Source: Xanthomonas theicola (GTDB lineage Bacteria; Pseudomonadota; Gammaproteobacteria; Xanthomonadales; Xanthomonadaceae). From it: a stretch of 64,000 nt of DNA. The translations under genes were made by a program, and so were the position numbers. Below are positions 8,886-17,921 of the stretch, piece after piece. Under the pieces are notes generated by a model. That model was not told the DNA's origin. It searched no databases and saw nothing but the letters and a program-made list of their open reading frames with translations. Positions within the stretch are counted from its first letter, which is position 1. The number at the start of each line of letters is the position of its first letter. The stretch covers positions 4,318,001 through 4,382,000 of the forward strand of contig NZ_CP049017.1 of the NCBI RefSeq assembly GCF_014236795.1, in the 5' to 3' direction.

Positions 8886-11366
8886 TCAGGCGCGCTTGGC
8901 CACGGCCTTCTTGACCACTTTCTTGGCGGCTTTCTTCGCGGTCTTCTTGGGGACCTTCTTGACCGCCTTCTTCGCCGCCGGCTTGGCCGGGGCGGCGGCC
9001 TTCTTGGCCGCGCTCTTCTTCGGCGCGGCTTCCTTCTTCGCGGCGGCCTTCTTGGCGCCGAAGCCGCGCCGCGCCGGCTTGCCGGTCTCTTCCAGCAGCT
9101 TCTGCACCTCTTCCAGGGTCAGCGTGGCCGGTTCGCGATCCTTGGGGATCTTGCCGTTGAGCTTGCCGTCGCTGATGTACGGGCCGAAACGGCCGTTGAG
9201 CACCTGGATGTCGCTGCCGGAGAATTCCTTGATGATGCGGTTGCGCGCGATCTCTTCCTTCTCTTCGATCAGGAACACCGCGCGCGCCAGGTCGATGGTG
9301 TACGGATCGTCTTCCTTCTTCAGCGAGGCGTAGACGCTGCCGCGCTTGGCGAACGGACCGAAGCGGCCGATGCCGACGCTGACGTCCTGGCCCTTGTCCT
9401 GGCCCAGGGCGCGCGGCATCAGGAACAGCTCCAGCGCATCTTCCAGGGTGATGGTGTGCATGCTCTGGCCCGGCCGCAGCGAGGCGAACCTGGGCTTGTC
9501 CTCGGCATCCTCGGCGGTGCTGCCGATCGCCGCGTACGGCCCGAACCGGCCCAGGCGCACGCTGACCGGCTTGCCGGTCTTCGGGTCGGTGCCGAGTTCG
9601 CGCGCGCCGGTGGCCTCGGAGCGGTCCACCGATTCCTTCTTCTCCTCGACCAGTTCCTTGAACGGGCCCCAGAACTTCTGCATCAGCGGCTGCCATTCCT
9701 CCTCGCCGCGCGACACCGCGTCCAGCTCGTCCTCGAGCCTGGCGGTGAAGTCGTAGTCGACGTAGCGGGTGAAATGGCCGGACAGGAACTTGCTGACCGC
9801 GCGGCCGACGTCCGCCGGGCGGAAGCGGCGCGCGTCCAGTTCCACGTACTTGCGGAACAGCAGGGTCTGGATGATCGAGGCATAGGTCGACGGGCGGCCG
9901 ATGCCGTACTCCTCGAGGGTCTTGACCAGCGAGGCTTCCGAATAGCGCGGCGGCGGCTCGGTGAAATGCTGGTCGGCGTGGATGCGGTCCAGCGGGATGC
10001 GGTCGCCGGGCTGCATCGGCGGCAGCTTGCGGCCCTCGTCCTCGTCCTCGGCCGCCTTCTGGTCCTTGCCTTCCTCGTACACGGCCAGAAAACCCGGGTC
10101 GATCACCGTGGTGCCGCTGGCGCGGAAGCTGTGCGCGTTGCCGGCGGCCAGCTCCACGGTGACGGTATTCATCGTCGCCGGCACCATCTGGCAGGCCACC
10201 GCGCGCTTCCAGATCAGCTCGTACAGGCGGCGGCCGTCGTCGTCCAGGTACCTGGCCATCTGCGCCGGGGTGCGCAGCGCGCTGGTCGGGCGGATCGCCT
10301 CGTGCGCTTCCTGCGCGTTCTTGGACTTGGTCTGGTACATGTTCGGCTTGTCCGGCAACGCGCCGGTGCCGAAGTCGCGCGCGATCACGTCGCGGATCTC
10401 GGCCAGCGCGTCCTGCGACAGGTTCACCGAGTCGGTACGCATGTAGCTGATCAGGCCGACCGTGCCGTCCTCGCCCAGGGTCACGCCTTCGTACAGCTTC
10501 TGCGCCACGCGCATGGTGCGGCTGGTGGTGAAGCCGAGCTTGCGCGAGGCCTCCTGCTGCAGGGTGGAGGTGGTGAACGGCGGCGCCGGGCGGCGCTTGC
10601 GTTCCTTGCTGGCCACGTCGGTGACGTGCAGCGCGCCTTGCGCGGCCTTCTGCAGGCGCATCCGCGCGTCTTCGGCGGTGTCGCCGTCGGTGATGGTGAA
10701 CTGCTCGAACTTCTGCCCGTCGAGCTTGACCAGCTTGGCCGCGAACGGCTGCGACGGATGCAGGCAGTCGGCGCCGATGCTCCAGTATTCGCGGGCGACG
10801 AAGGCTTCGATCTCCTCCTCGCGCTCGACGATCATGCGCAGCGCCGGCGACTGCACGCGGCCGGCGGACAGGCCGCGCTGCACCTTGCGCCACAGCACCG
10901 GCGACAGGTTGAAGCCGACCAGATAGTCCAGCGCGCGCCGCGCCTGCTGCGCATCGACCAGGTCCACGGCGATCTGCCGCGGATTGGCCATCGCCTCCTT
11001 GATCGCGCGCGGGGTGATTTCGGTGAACACCACCCGGTGCAGCGGCTTGCCCTTGAGCAGTCCGCGTTCCTTGAGGATCTCGGCGATGTGCCAGCTGATC
11101 GCCTCGCCCTCGCGGTCCGGGTCGGTCGCCAGATAGATGTCGTCGGCGGCCTTGGCGGCCTTGGCGATGGCTTCGACGTGCCGCTCGTTCTTTTCGATCA
11201 GCGCGTAGCGCATCGCGAAGCCGTCGTCCGGGTCCACCGCGCCCTCTTTCGGGATCAGGTCGCGCACGTGCCCATACGAGGCCAGGACGTGGAAGTCCTT
11301 GCCGAGGTATTTGTTGATCGTCTTGGCCTTGGCGGGCGATTCGACGATGAGCAGGTGCTTGGACAT
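8886..11366 (-). CDS. topA: DNA topoisomerase I with lysine/alanine-rich tail
   Basis: This 826-residue type IA topoisomerase relaxes negative supercoils. The N-terminal TOPRIM domain starts KHLLIVESPAKAKTI with the acidic block ATDPDREGEAISWH. The active-site tyrosine is Y308 in GLISYMRTDSVN. The C-terminal half carries topo-C repeats of the type RLGRFGPYAAIG, and I see no CxxC zinc ribbons. The last 60 or so residues are an H1-like basic tail (KKAAAKKEAAPKKSAAKK...), which is common in xanthomonads and actinobacteria and probably binds DNA. ATG 11366 directly precedes the conserved SKHLLIVES. Confidence 0.97.
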   Translation of the reverse strand: MSKHLLIVESPAKAKTINKYLGKDFHVLASYGHVRDLIPKEGAVDPDDGFAMRYALIEKNERHVEAIAKAAKAADDIYLATDPDREGEAISWHIAEILKERGLLKGKPLHRVVFTEITPRAIKEAMANPRQIAVDLVDAQQARRALDYLVGFNLSPVLWRKVQRGLSAGRVQSPALRMIVEREEEIEAFVAREYWSIGADCLHPSQPFAAKLVKLDGQKFEQFTITDGDTAEDARMRLQKAAQGALHVTDVASKERKRRPAPPFTTSTLQQEASRKLGFTTSRTMRVAQKLYEGVTLGEDGTVGLISYMRTDSVNLSQDALAEIRDVIARDFGTGALPDKPNMYQTKSKNAQEAHEAIRPTSALRTPAQMARYLDDDGRRLYELIWKRAVACQMVPATMNTVTVELAAGNAHSFRASGTTVIDPGFLAVYEEGKDQKAAEDEDEGRKLPPMQPGDRIPLDRIHADQHFTEPPPRYSEASLVKTLEEYGIGRPSTYASIIQTLLFRKYVELDARRFRPADVGRAVSKFLSGHFTRYVDYDFTARLEDELDAVSRGEEEWQPLMQKFWGPFKELVEEKKESVDRSEATGARELGTDPKTGKPVSVRLGRFGPYAAIGSTAEDAEDKPRFASLRPGQSMHTITLEDALELFLMPRALGQDKGQDVSVGIGRFGPFAKRGSVYASLKKEDDPYTIDLARAVFLIEEKEEIARNRIIKEFSGSDIQVLNGRFGPYISDGKLNGKIPKDREPATLTLEEVQKLLEETGKPARRGFGAKKAAAKKEAAPKKSAAKKAAAPAKPAAKKAVKKVPKKTAKKAAKKVVKKAVAKRA

Positions 11367-11604
11367 GGTGGGCTGGGCTTCGATGGGCGGGGCGGGCGCC
11401 CTGGGGGCGGTAGGGTGGCGCAATTGCTGTGGTTAGTGAAGCGTTGCGGTGTTCAGAGAAGCCGACGCCCGGGGCAGGCACCCCGGGCGTTCGGCTGCGT
11501 CTCTTTATTATTAGTGGACATGTCCGGCGGCGGCTGTCAAGCGCCGCTGCGCGCGATGCCGGAAAATGCGCATGCTTGCGAGGCCCTACCGACTTCCGTT
11601 CTTC

Positions 11605-11632
11605 GGGTCCCGGGTCCCCGGTCCCGAATCCC
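11605..11632. repeat. Tandem heptanucleotide array next to the RDD gene
   Basis: Four consecutive 7-mers, GGGTCCC, GGGTCCC, CGGTCCC and GAATCCC, end five bases before the stop codon of the RDD gene at 11638. They resemble the 7-mers at 16879-16976 and 33961-33995. Confidence 0.7.
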
Positions 11633-11637
11633 GGCCT

Positions 11638-12558
11638 TCAGTGCCAGTTGCCGCTGGCCGCCACGCCGATCAGCAGCAGCACCGCCAGCAACACCACGAC
11701 CATCAGCACCCCGAACAGCGACAGGATCACCACGGTGACCGTGCCCAGCTTGCGCTGCTGCCATTCCGGGTGGTCGGTATAGGCCCACTTGTCCACCACC
11801 AGGGTGTCGCAGAGCATGTCGTGCAGGGCCTGCTTGCGCTCGGTGAAGGCGGCCATCAGGAAGCCGATGAAGATGGTCAGGCTGCTCAGCAGGAAGCCGA
11901 AGTAGCGGCCGATGCCGCGGCCGACGCTGATCCGGCTGCCGTCGCTGCGCACCACCTTGATGCCGACCGCCATCTTGCCCAGCGTGGCCTGCTTGGTCGA
12001 GGCGTGGAACAGGCCGAAGTACAGCGCCGACATCGCCAGCGGCATCATGTACAGCAGCACCAGCATCAGGATGCCGCCGATGGTGCTGGGATCGGGGCGG
12101 CGGCCGCCGAAGCCGAGGAAGCCCAGCATCGCCGCGAACTGGATCACCTGCGACACCACGCCGACCAGCACGCCGTCGATCAGGTAAGCGGCGGTGCGCT
12201 TCCAGAAGCCGGCCTGCACCACTTCGCCGCTGGCGACCGGGCGCGGCGCCTCGCTCGGCACGGTACTGGGGGCGGTATACGGCGAATAGGCCTCGCTGTC
12301 CGCCGCCGGTGCGGCCCAGGCCGCCGGCAATGCCGGCGCAGGCGGCACCGGCGCCGTGACGGCGGGGTCGGCGCCCGGCGTCCGGGCCAGGTCCAGTTCG
12401 TCGACGAACTCGGCCAGCGCACGCCATTCGCTGAGGCCGTCGCGCCAGACCAGCGTGGTCAGGCCGAGTTCGCCGCGCTGGAAGCGTTGCTGCAGTTCGC
12501 CGGCCGGCATCGGTCCGTGGCGCTGCTGCGCAGCGTCGGCGTAGTACCACTCACTCAT
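11638..12558 (-). CDS. RDD-family membrane protein with N-terminal GYF_2-like domain
   Basis: In this 306-residue protein, residues 1-55 (MSEWYYADAAQQRHGPMPA..., VWRDGLSEWRAL) match the GYF_2 domain, a putative Pro-rich-peptide-binding module. A Pro/Ala linker follows, then an RDD domain with hydrophobic helices (VVSQVIQFAAMLGFLGFGG, LYMMPLAMSALYFGLFHAST) and the conserved QATLGKMAVGIKVV. A final transmembrane helix closes the protein. The role is unknown; RDD proteins have been linked to ion transport. The gene just upstream, at 12598-13304, once encoded a protein with the same N-terminal domain. Confidence 0.88.
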   Translation of the reverse strand: MSEWYYADAAQQRHGPMPAGELQQRFQRGELGLTTLVWRDGLSEWRALAEFVDELDLARTPGADPAVTAPVPPAPALPAAWAAPAADSEAYSPYTAPSTVPSEAPRPVASGEVVQAGFWKRTAAYLIDGVLVGVVSQVIQFAAMLGFLGFGGRRPDPSTIGGILMLVLLYMMPLAMSALYFGLFHASTKQATLGKMAVGIKVVRSDGSRISVGRGIGRYFGFLLSSLTIFIGFLMAAFTERKQALHDMLCDTLVVDKWAYTDHPEWQQRKLGTVTVVILSLFGVLMVVVLLAVLLLIGVAASGNWH

Positions 12559-12597
12559 GACCTGTTCCTCAGGGTTGCGATCGAAATCCGTTTCCGC

Positions 12598-13304
12598 TCA
12601 ACCGCCGCGGCAGTGCGCAGGCAGATAGCGGTCTTCCAGCTCGGAACTGCAGGTCCAGACCGCAGCCTGCACATCGTAGTCCAGCCACAGCGTCTTGCCA
12701 TCCAGCTTGGCCTGCCCGGGCGCGTGCAGCGTGGCTTCCAGGCCGCAGTGGCCATTGTCGAATCGGCCGACGCGCACCTGCGCGACGGATCGGCTGGCGT
12801 AGCTGCGCCCGTCGCCGAAGCCGCTGTCGCCGTTCACCGGGCAACGCCCCTGCCGCGCGGCGAAGCGGGCGATCTGCGCCTCCAGCGGCGCCAGGCTGCC
12901 CGACCGCCGCCGCCACCTTGGTGCGCCGTGCGTACGGCTGATACGTGGGCGCGATGGCGGCGAGGAGACCGGCCACCCGCCAGCAGCGCCACGCCCAGCG
13001 CCAGCGTGACGATCGCGCTGATGCCGCAGCCGGACAAGACGTTGCGCGGCGGTCGCGCCGTCGCCGTGCTGGGGCGCAACGGCCGGTGGCGGCAATGGCG
13101 GCGGCGTGGCGGCCAGCCCCAGTTCGTCGGCGAGCGCATGCAGCGGCTGCCATTCGGGCATACCGTCGCGCCAGACCGGGGTGTTGAGGTCCAGGACCCG
13201 TCGCGTAGCCGTTGCAGCAGCTCCGCCATGCTCAGCGGGCCGTGCCGGTCGCGGGCCGCGCCGGCGTCATACCAGGCGCTCAGGACGGGGTCTTGTTCGT
13301 GCAT
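12598..13304 (-). pseudogene. GYF-domain/pilin-like protein with several frameshifts
   Basis: Protein-like segments continue from frame to frame. The first is a GYF_2-like start (LSAWYDAGAARDRHGPLSMAELLQRLRDG). A second frame holds TPVWRDGMPEWQPLHALADELGL, and the first frame resumes with CGISAIVTLALGVALLAGG (a transmembrane helix). A third frame holds LLAAIAPTYQPYARRTKVAAA, a type IV pilin-like stalk. The second frame returns with SLAPLEAQIARFAARQGRCPVNGDSGFG...CSSELEDRYLPAHCRGG, a pilin-like globular part with cysteines. At least four indels within about 350 bp are needed. This is either genuine decay or a patch of poor sequence. Confidence 0.7.
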
Positions 13305-13326
13305 CCGTGCATGGCCCTTCAGTGCA

Positions 13327-13800
13327 TCAGTGCACCGGTTCCGGTTCGTCGACGAACATCTGCGTTTCCATCCACGCGTAGGCCGCCTCGGCGCCGGGTT
13401 GGTTGAACAGCACCATCAGTACCACCCATTTCAGGTCGTCCAGGTCCAGTTCGTCCTGGTCCAGCGCCATCGCCCGGTCCAGCACCAGCTCGCGCTGGTC
13501 GCTGTCGAGGATGCCGTGTTGTTCCAGGAACAGCAGGAAGCCGCGGCATTCCACGTCGAGTTTGTCCAGCTCCGGGCCATGGTAGATGCGGATCGGGCCG
13601 TCGATGCGCGGCTGCGCCACGGCCGGGCGCTGGTCGGCCAGGGCATCGAGCCAGTCGAACGCCTTGCTGATCTCGGTGGGGCTGAAGCCGGCCTGGATCA
13701 GGCCATTCTGGAGGGAGTCGCGATCGCGGACCGGGTCCGCGTCTTCGCTGAAATAGTGTTCGAACAGGTACAGCAGGACATCCAGAATGCTCTCTTTCAT
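13327..13800 (-). CDS. smg: DUF494 family protein Smg
   Basis: This 157-residue acidic cytoplasmic protein begins [17 protein letters not shown], the hallmark of DUF494/Smg. It continues with [23 protein letters not shown] and ends [27 protein letters not shown]. The molecular function is unknown. Its usual place beside dprA and def-fmt in gammaproteobacteria is kept here: dprA lies immediately upstream on the same strand, 44 bp away. The start is fixed by the family N-terminus. Confidence 0.93.
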   Translation of the reverse strand: MKESILDVLLYLFEHYFSEDADPVRDRDSLQNGLIQAGFSPTEISKAFDWLDALADQRPAVAQPRIDGPIRIYHGPELDKLDVECRGFLLFLEQHGILDSDQRELVLDRAMALDQDELDLDDLKWVVLMVLFNQPGAEAAYAWMETQMFVDEPEPVH

Positions 13801-13843
13801 TGCCCCTCGGCCTGCGTCGCTAGACGCTGTGGAGGTGAAGAAA

Positions 13844-15010
13844 CTAGGGTTTGCGGGTGTAACGACCGCATTCGACCGCCACGTCGCCATCCAGTTCCAT
13901 GGCCAGCAGCATGGAGGACAGTGCCGCGGCCGTCAATCCGGTGCGCGCGATCAACGAATCCATACAGATGGGGTCGTGGCCCAGCGCCTGCCACAAGCGC
14001 TGGTAGTCGGGATCGGGGAGTGGCGGGGCTGCGCCGATGCCGTCGGCGGTCCCTTCAATGGGGGCGCGAAGGCGCCCGCGCAAGGCGTCGGCCAGTTCCG
14101 CGGCCAGCGGGGCGACCCCGGCCAGGACCTCCTCGGCACGCTCGACCAGCCCGGCGCCGTCGCGGATCAGGCGGTGGCAACCGCGCGCCAGCGGGTTGTG
14201 GATCGAGCCGGGCACCGCGAACACCTCGCGCCCGGCCTCGGCCGCCAGACGCGCGGTGATCAGCGCGCCGGAGCGGGCGGCGGCCTCGATCACCAGCGTG
14301 GCCAGCGCCAGCCCGGCGATGATCCGGTTGCGCGCCGGGAAGTGGCCGGGCCGCGCCGGGGTGCCGGGCGGATGCTCGCTGACCACCGCGCCGCGTGCGG
14401 CGATGCGCTCGCGCAAGGCGGCATGCTGGCGCGGATAGGCCAGGTCGGCGCCGGTACCGACCACCGCCACGGTGAGCCCGTCCTGGCGCGACAGCGCCGC
14501 CGCATGCGCGGCGGCATCGACGCCGGCGGCCATGCCGCTGGTCACCGCAAGCCCGGCCGCGGCCAGGGCCAGGGCGAAGTGGTGCGCGTTGTCGCGGCCG
14601 CCCGCGCTGGGCGAGCGGCTGCCGACCACGGCCACCGCCGGATGCCACAGCGCCGCCGGGTCGCCTTCCAGGTACAGCGCCAGCGGCGGGTTGGGCGTGC
14701 GCAGCAGCAGAGCCGGGTAGTCCGGATCGTGGCAGCCGATCAGGTACCGGCGCGGCCGCGCCAGCCAGGCCAGTGCGGCATCCAACGTGGCGCGTTGCGG
14801 ACGCTGCAGCGCCGCGATTTGCGCCGGTTCCAGCCCGGCGGCGTGCCAGGCGGCCGGGCCGGCGGCGAGCACGGCGGCGGGGCTGCCGCAGCGTTCCAGC
14901 AGGCGCTTGCGCGGGGCGCTGGCGCCGCCGGCCAGCGCCAGCGTCAGCAAGGCGGGATCGGCGGCGCCGGTGCCGGAACAGGCGGGGCTGGGCAAGGCGG
15001 ACATCGGCAC
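13844..15010 (-). CDS. dprA: DNA processing protein DprA
   Basis: This 388-residue protein loads RecA on incoming single-stranded DNA during natural transformation. The N-terminal region carries a SAM/helix-hairpin part. The central Rossmann-like domain has [45 protein letters not shown] and [23 protein letters not shown], all family signatures. A C-terminal winged-helix (DML1-like) segment follows after a Pro-rich linker. ATG 15010 is given; ATG 15004 is equally possible. It is followed by smg in the same direction. Confidence 0.95.
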   Translation of the reverse strand: MPMSALPSPACSGTGAADPALLTLALAGGASAPRKRLLERCGSPAAVLAAGPAAWHAAGLEPAQIAALQRPQRATLDAALAWLARPRRYLIGCHDPDYPALLLRTPNPPLALYLEGDPAALWHPAVAVVGSRSPSAGGRDNAHHFALALAAAGLAVTSGMAAGVDAAAHAAALSRQDGLTVAVVGTGADLAYPRQHAALRERIAARGAVVSEHPPGTPARPGHFPARNRIIAGLALATLVIEAAARSGALITARLAAEAGREVFAVPGSIHNPLARGCHRLIRDGAGLVERAEEVLAGVAPLAAELADALRGRLRAPIEGTADGIGAAPPLPDPDYQRLWQALGHDPICMDSLIARTGLTAAALSSMLLAMELDGDVAVECGRYTRKP

Positions 15011-15028
15011 AGGCTAGGCCGCAAACGC

Positions 15029-15052
15029 GGACGGCGCCCTCGGGCGCCGTCC
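15029..15052 (-). terminator. Hairpin between LysM gene and dprA
   Basis: A perfect 11-bp inverted repeat, GGACGGCGCCC / GGGCGCCGTCC, with a two-base centre lies 34 bp after the LysM-gene stop and before dprA. T residues after it are few, so termination would be inefficient or Rho-assisted. Confidence 0.5.
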
Positions 15053-15085
15053 ACTGCGGATGTAGGGCTAGCCCGCGCGCGCGGG

Positions 15086-16222
15086 TCAGTGCGCGTCCGG
15101 GTGCTTGACGTCGTAGCCGATCCGGCTCGGCTTGACGCCCTTCATCACCAGCGCATAGCTGACCTTCTCGAAGGTACGGAACACCATCGCGTGCGCAGCG
15201 TACTCGTCGGGCAGGGCCACGGTGCCGGCGCCACCGGCGAAGCTGTCGTCGGCGCGCGAAGTGTCGGGCTGGCGCATGCGGTCGTTGACCCGGGTGCCAT
15301 GGCGCCACAGCGAGACCACGGTGCCGTTGTCGATGCCCTCGCGGCGGCCGCCGGAGATCGCGATCACGTCGCGCGGGCCGGCGGCGCTGAACGCATCGGC
15401 CACCGCCAGCACCCGCAGCCCGGCCCCGAGCGCCTGCGCCGACGGTGGATGCGGGACGAACTGCAGATCGTACGGCTGCGCCTCGACCGCGACTAGCCGG
15501 TCGCCGGCGCGCACTTCGCGGGCGCTGTCCTGCAGCAGCAGCAGCGCAGTGGCCTGCCTGCCGTCGGCGGCGACGCGGGTGACGGTGCCGACGTTGACCT
15601 GGGCCAGTTCGTAGCCCAGCGTCTCGCGGCGCTTGTCCGGCGGCACAAAGGTCTGCCACAGGTTGCCGGCGCCCGGGGTGCTGCGGCCCTCGGCGTTGAG
15701 ATCGTCGCTGAGCTTGGGCAGCACGTAGTGCACGGTCGGGCGGACCACCGCGTAGCGTTGCCCGGTCTGCGGGGCGCTGAGGCCGGTCACGTAGACCAGC
15801 TGCCCGGCAGTGGCGCGCATCCGGTTGTCCTCGACGCCGACCACGTAGGGCAGGCCGTCGATGCTGTCGACCACGCGCAGGTTCTTCAGGAACGGCTCGA
15901 CGTCCGCCAGCGGGATCGCGTCGATCGGCGCGTCCTGGCGCGGGCCGGGCTCGACCGTGGCGTGCGCCACGCGGTCCAGGTAGGCCAGGCTGAGCACGTC
16001 GCCCGGATAGATCAGGTGCGGGTTCTGCACCTGCGGGTTGGCCTGCCAGATCTCCGGCCAGAGCCACGGCTTGCCGAGGAAGCGCCCGGCGATGTCCCAC
16101 AGGGTGTCGCCCTTGCGCACCACGTAGGTGTCGGGATGTTCGGCAGCCATGCTCGCGGAAGCGGCATAGGTCGCCACGGTGAGCATCGTCGCGACGACGA
16201 CCGTACGGAGTCGATTGAACAT
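15086..16222 (-). CDS. LysM-domain cell-envelope protein
   Basis: This 378-residue exported protein has a signal peptide (MFNRLRTVVVATMLTVATYAASASMA) and one N-terminal LysM domain (TYVVRKGDTLWDIAGRFLGKP...NPHLIYPGDVLSL), which binds peptidoglycan glycan strands. The remaining 290 residues have no motif I can name; they contain a VxVGxxTRVAADG-type beta segment. Orthologues upstream of def are typical of xanthomonads. It is divergent from def with 138 bp between the starts. ATG 16222 is chosen because it begins the signal peptide. Confidence 0.9.
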   Translation of the reverse strand: MFNRLRTVVVATMLTVATYAASASMAAEHPDTYVVRKGDTLWDIAGRFLGKPWLWPEIWQANPQVQNPHLIYPGDVLSLAYLDRVAHATVEPGPRQDAPIDAIPLADVEPFLKNLRVVDSIDGLPYVVGVEDNRMRATAGQLVYVTGLSAPQTGQRYAVVRPTVHYVLPKLSDDLNAEGRSTPGAGNLWQTFVPPDKRRETLGYELAQVNVGTVTRVAADGRQATALLLLQDSAREVRAGDRLVAVEAQPYDLQFVPHPPSAQALGAGLRVLAVADAFSAAGPRDVIAISGGRREGIDNGTVVSLWRHGTRVNDRMRQPDTSRADDSFAGGAGTVALPDEYAAHAMVFRTFEKVSYALVMKGVKPSRIGYDVKHPDAH

Positions 16223-16360
16223 GAGGGCGGAGCCTGATTCCCCAACAGGTGGGCGCACTATAGTCCACAACCCAGGGCGCGGCGCAAGCGTTCGCGCCAG
16301 AACGCGGTAGAATCCTTGGGCCTTGCCGAATGATCCGGCGCCCCCATTCTGGGTACCGCT

Positions 16361-16873
16361 ATGGCCCTGCTCTCCATCCTTGAGTTTCCCGATCCGCGCC
16401 TGCGCACCAAGGCGCTGCAGGTCGACCCCAACGAAGTGACCACGGCGGCGTTCCAGCGTCTGCTCGACGACATGTTCGACACCATGTACGACGCTCCCGG
16501 CATCGGCCTGGCCGCCACCCAGGTGGACGTGCACCAGCGCTTCATGGTCATCGACGTCAGCGAGGAAAAGAACACCCCGCAGGTGTTCATCAACCCGCAG
16601 ATCGTGCAGCGCGACGGCGAGCAGGTGTGCCAGGAGGGCTGCCTGTCGGTGCCTGGCATCTATGCCGACGTGACCCGTGCCGGCACCGTCGCCGTGCGCT
16701 ACCTGGACCGCCAGGGCCAGCCGCAGGAACTATCCAGCGACGGCCTGCTGGCGGTGTGTGTGCAGCACGAGATGGACCACCTGGACGGCAAGCTGTTCAT
16801 CGACTACCTGTCCCCGCTCAAGCGCGAGATGGTGCGCAAGAAGCTGGCCAAGGCCCGCAAGCACGTGGCCTGA
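16361..16873 (+). CDS. def: Peptide deformylase
   Basis: This 170-residue metalloenzyme removes the N-formyl group from nascent proteins. All three motifs are present: GIGLAATQ near residue 47, EGCLSVPG with the metal ligand C94, and QHEMDHLDG with H136, E137 and H140. fmt follows on the same strand after a 108-bp gap containing a repeat array, so the formylation/deformylation pair is kept together as in most bacteria. Confidence 0.97.
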   Translation: MALLSILEFPDPRLRTKALQVDPNEVTTAAFQRLLDDMFDTMYDAPGIGLAATQVDVHQRFMVIDVSEEKNTPQVFINPQIVQRDGEQVCQEGCLSVPGIYADVTRAGTVAVRYLDRQGQPQELSSDGLLAVCVQHEMDHLDGKLFIDYLSPLKREMVRKKLAKARKHVA

Positions 16874-16878
16874 AGGCC

Positions 16879-16976
16879 GGGCTTGGGGATTGGGGCTTGG
16901 GGATTGGAAAGACCGGTTCTCCTCCCGGTCGTCGACCCCCGGCCTTGCGAATCCCCAATGCCCAATCCCGAACCCC
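16879..16976. repeat. Inverted heptanucleotide arrays between def and fmt
   Basis: The left arm at 16879-16906 is GGGCTTG GGGATTG GGGCTTG GGGATTG. The right arm at 16949-16976 is made of complementary 7-mers (CGAATCC CCAATGC CCAATCC CGAACCC). Together they can pair into a long stem around a 42-base centre that holds a smaller GACCGG/CCGGTC hairpin. The array ends five bases before the fmt ATG, so the stem could affect fmt translation or separate the def and fmt transcripts. Confidence 0.75.
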
Positions 16977-16981
16977 GCCCA

Positions 16982-17905
16982 ATGAAAATCGTCTTCGCCG
17001 GTACGCCGGACTTCGCTGTGCCGTCGTTGCGCGCGGCCGCGCAACGCCATGAAGTGGCCGCCGTCTATACCCAGCCGGACCGCCCCGCCGGCCGTGGCCG
17101 CGGGCTGACGCCGTCGCCGGTCAAGCTGGAGGCGGTGGCGCGCGGCATCCCGGTGCTGCAACCGGACACGCTGCGCTCGCCGGAGGCGCTGCAGACGCTG
17201 CGCGCGCTGCAGCCGGATCTGATGGTGGTGGTGGCCTACGGGCTGATCCTGCCCAGAGCGGTGCTGGCGATCCCCACCCATGGCTGCTGGAACGTGCACG
17301 CTTCGCTGCTGCCGCGCTGGCGCGGTGCGGCGCCGATCCAGCGCGCGATGGAGGCCGGCGACGGCGACACCGGGGTATGCCTGATGCAGATGGAGGCGGG
17401 CCTGGATACCGGGCCGGTGCTGCTGTCGCAGCGCACGTCGATCAGCGACAGCGAGACCGGCGGGCAGCTGCACGACCGCCTGGCCGCGCTGGGCGCGCAG
17501 GTGCTGGCCGACGGCCTGGGCCTGCTGCGCGCCGGCATCCGCCCGGTGCCGCAGCCGCAATCCGGCGCCGGCGTCACCTACGCGCACAAGCTGGACAAGG
17601 CGCAGGCGCGGCTGGATTGGCAGCAGCCGGCGGCACAGCTGGCGCGGCGGGTGCGCGCGTTCAATCCGTGGCCGATCGCCGAAGCGGTGCTGGCCGGCGA
17701 GCGGGTGCGCATCCACGCTGCGGTGGCGCTGGACCTGGCGCATGCGCATGCGCCAGGCACGGTGCTGGCTGCGTCCAAGCAAGGCATCGATATCGCCTGC
17801 GGCCAGGGGGCGCTGCGCCTGCGCGTGCTGCAGCGCGAAGGCGGCAAGGCGATCACCGCCGCCGACTACCTCAACGCCCGGCGCGACCTGCCGATGCTGG
17901 CCTGA
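16982..17905 (+). CDS. fmt: Methionyl-tRNA formyltransferase
   Basis: This 307-residue enzyme formylates Met-tRNAfMet using 10-formyl-THF. The N-terminal catalytic domain begins [16 protein letters not shown] and carries [21 protein letters not shown] (the SLLP loop) and METGLDTGP-like [11 protein letters not shown]. The C-terminal OB-fold-like domain starts near residue 205 ([14 protein letters not shown]). ATG 16982 is fixed by the conserved N-terminus, although no convincing Shine-Dalgarno separates it from the repeat array. Confidence 0.97.
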   Translation: MKIVFAGTPDFAVPSLRAAAQRHEVAAVYTQPDRPAGRGRGLTPSPVKLEAVARGIPVLQPDTLRSPEALQTLRALQPDLMVVVAYGLILPRAVLAIPTHGCWNVHASLLPRWRGAAPIQRAMEAGDGDTGVCLMQMEAGLDTGPVLLSQRTSISDSETGGQLHDRLAALGAQVLADGLGLLRAGIRPVPQPQSGAGVTYAHKLDKAQARLDWQQPAAQLARRVRAFNPWPIAEAVLAGERVRIHAAVALDLAHAHAPGTVLAASKQGIDIACGQGALRLRVLQREGGKAITAADYLNARRDLPMLA

Positions 17906-17921
17906 ACCGGGACGGGCGGCG

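Noticed and set aside
8560..11481. Long minus-strand open frame of 973 codons overlapping topA
   Set aside because: It lies in a different frame from topA, which has all catalytic motifs. The extra frame has shadow composition.
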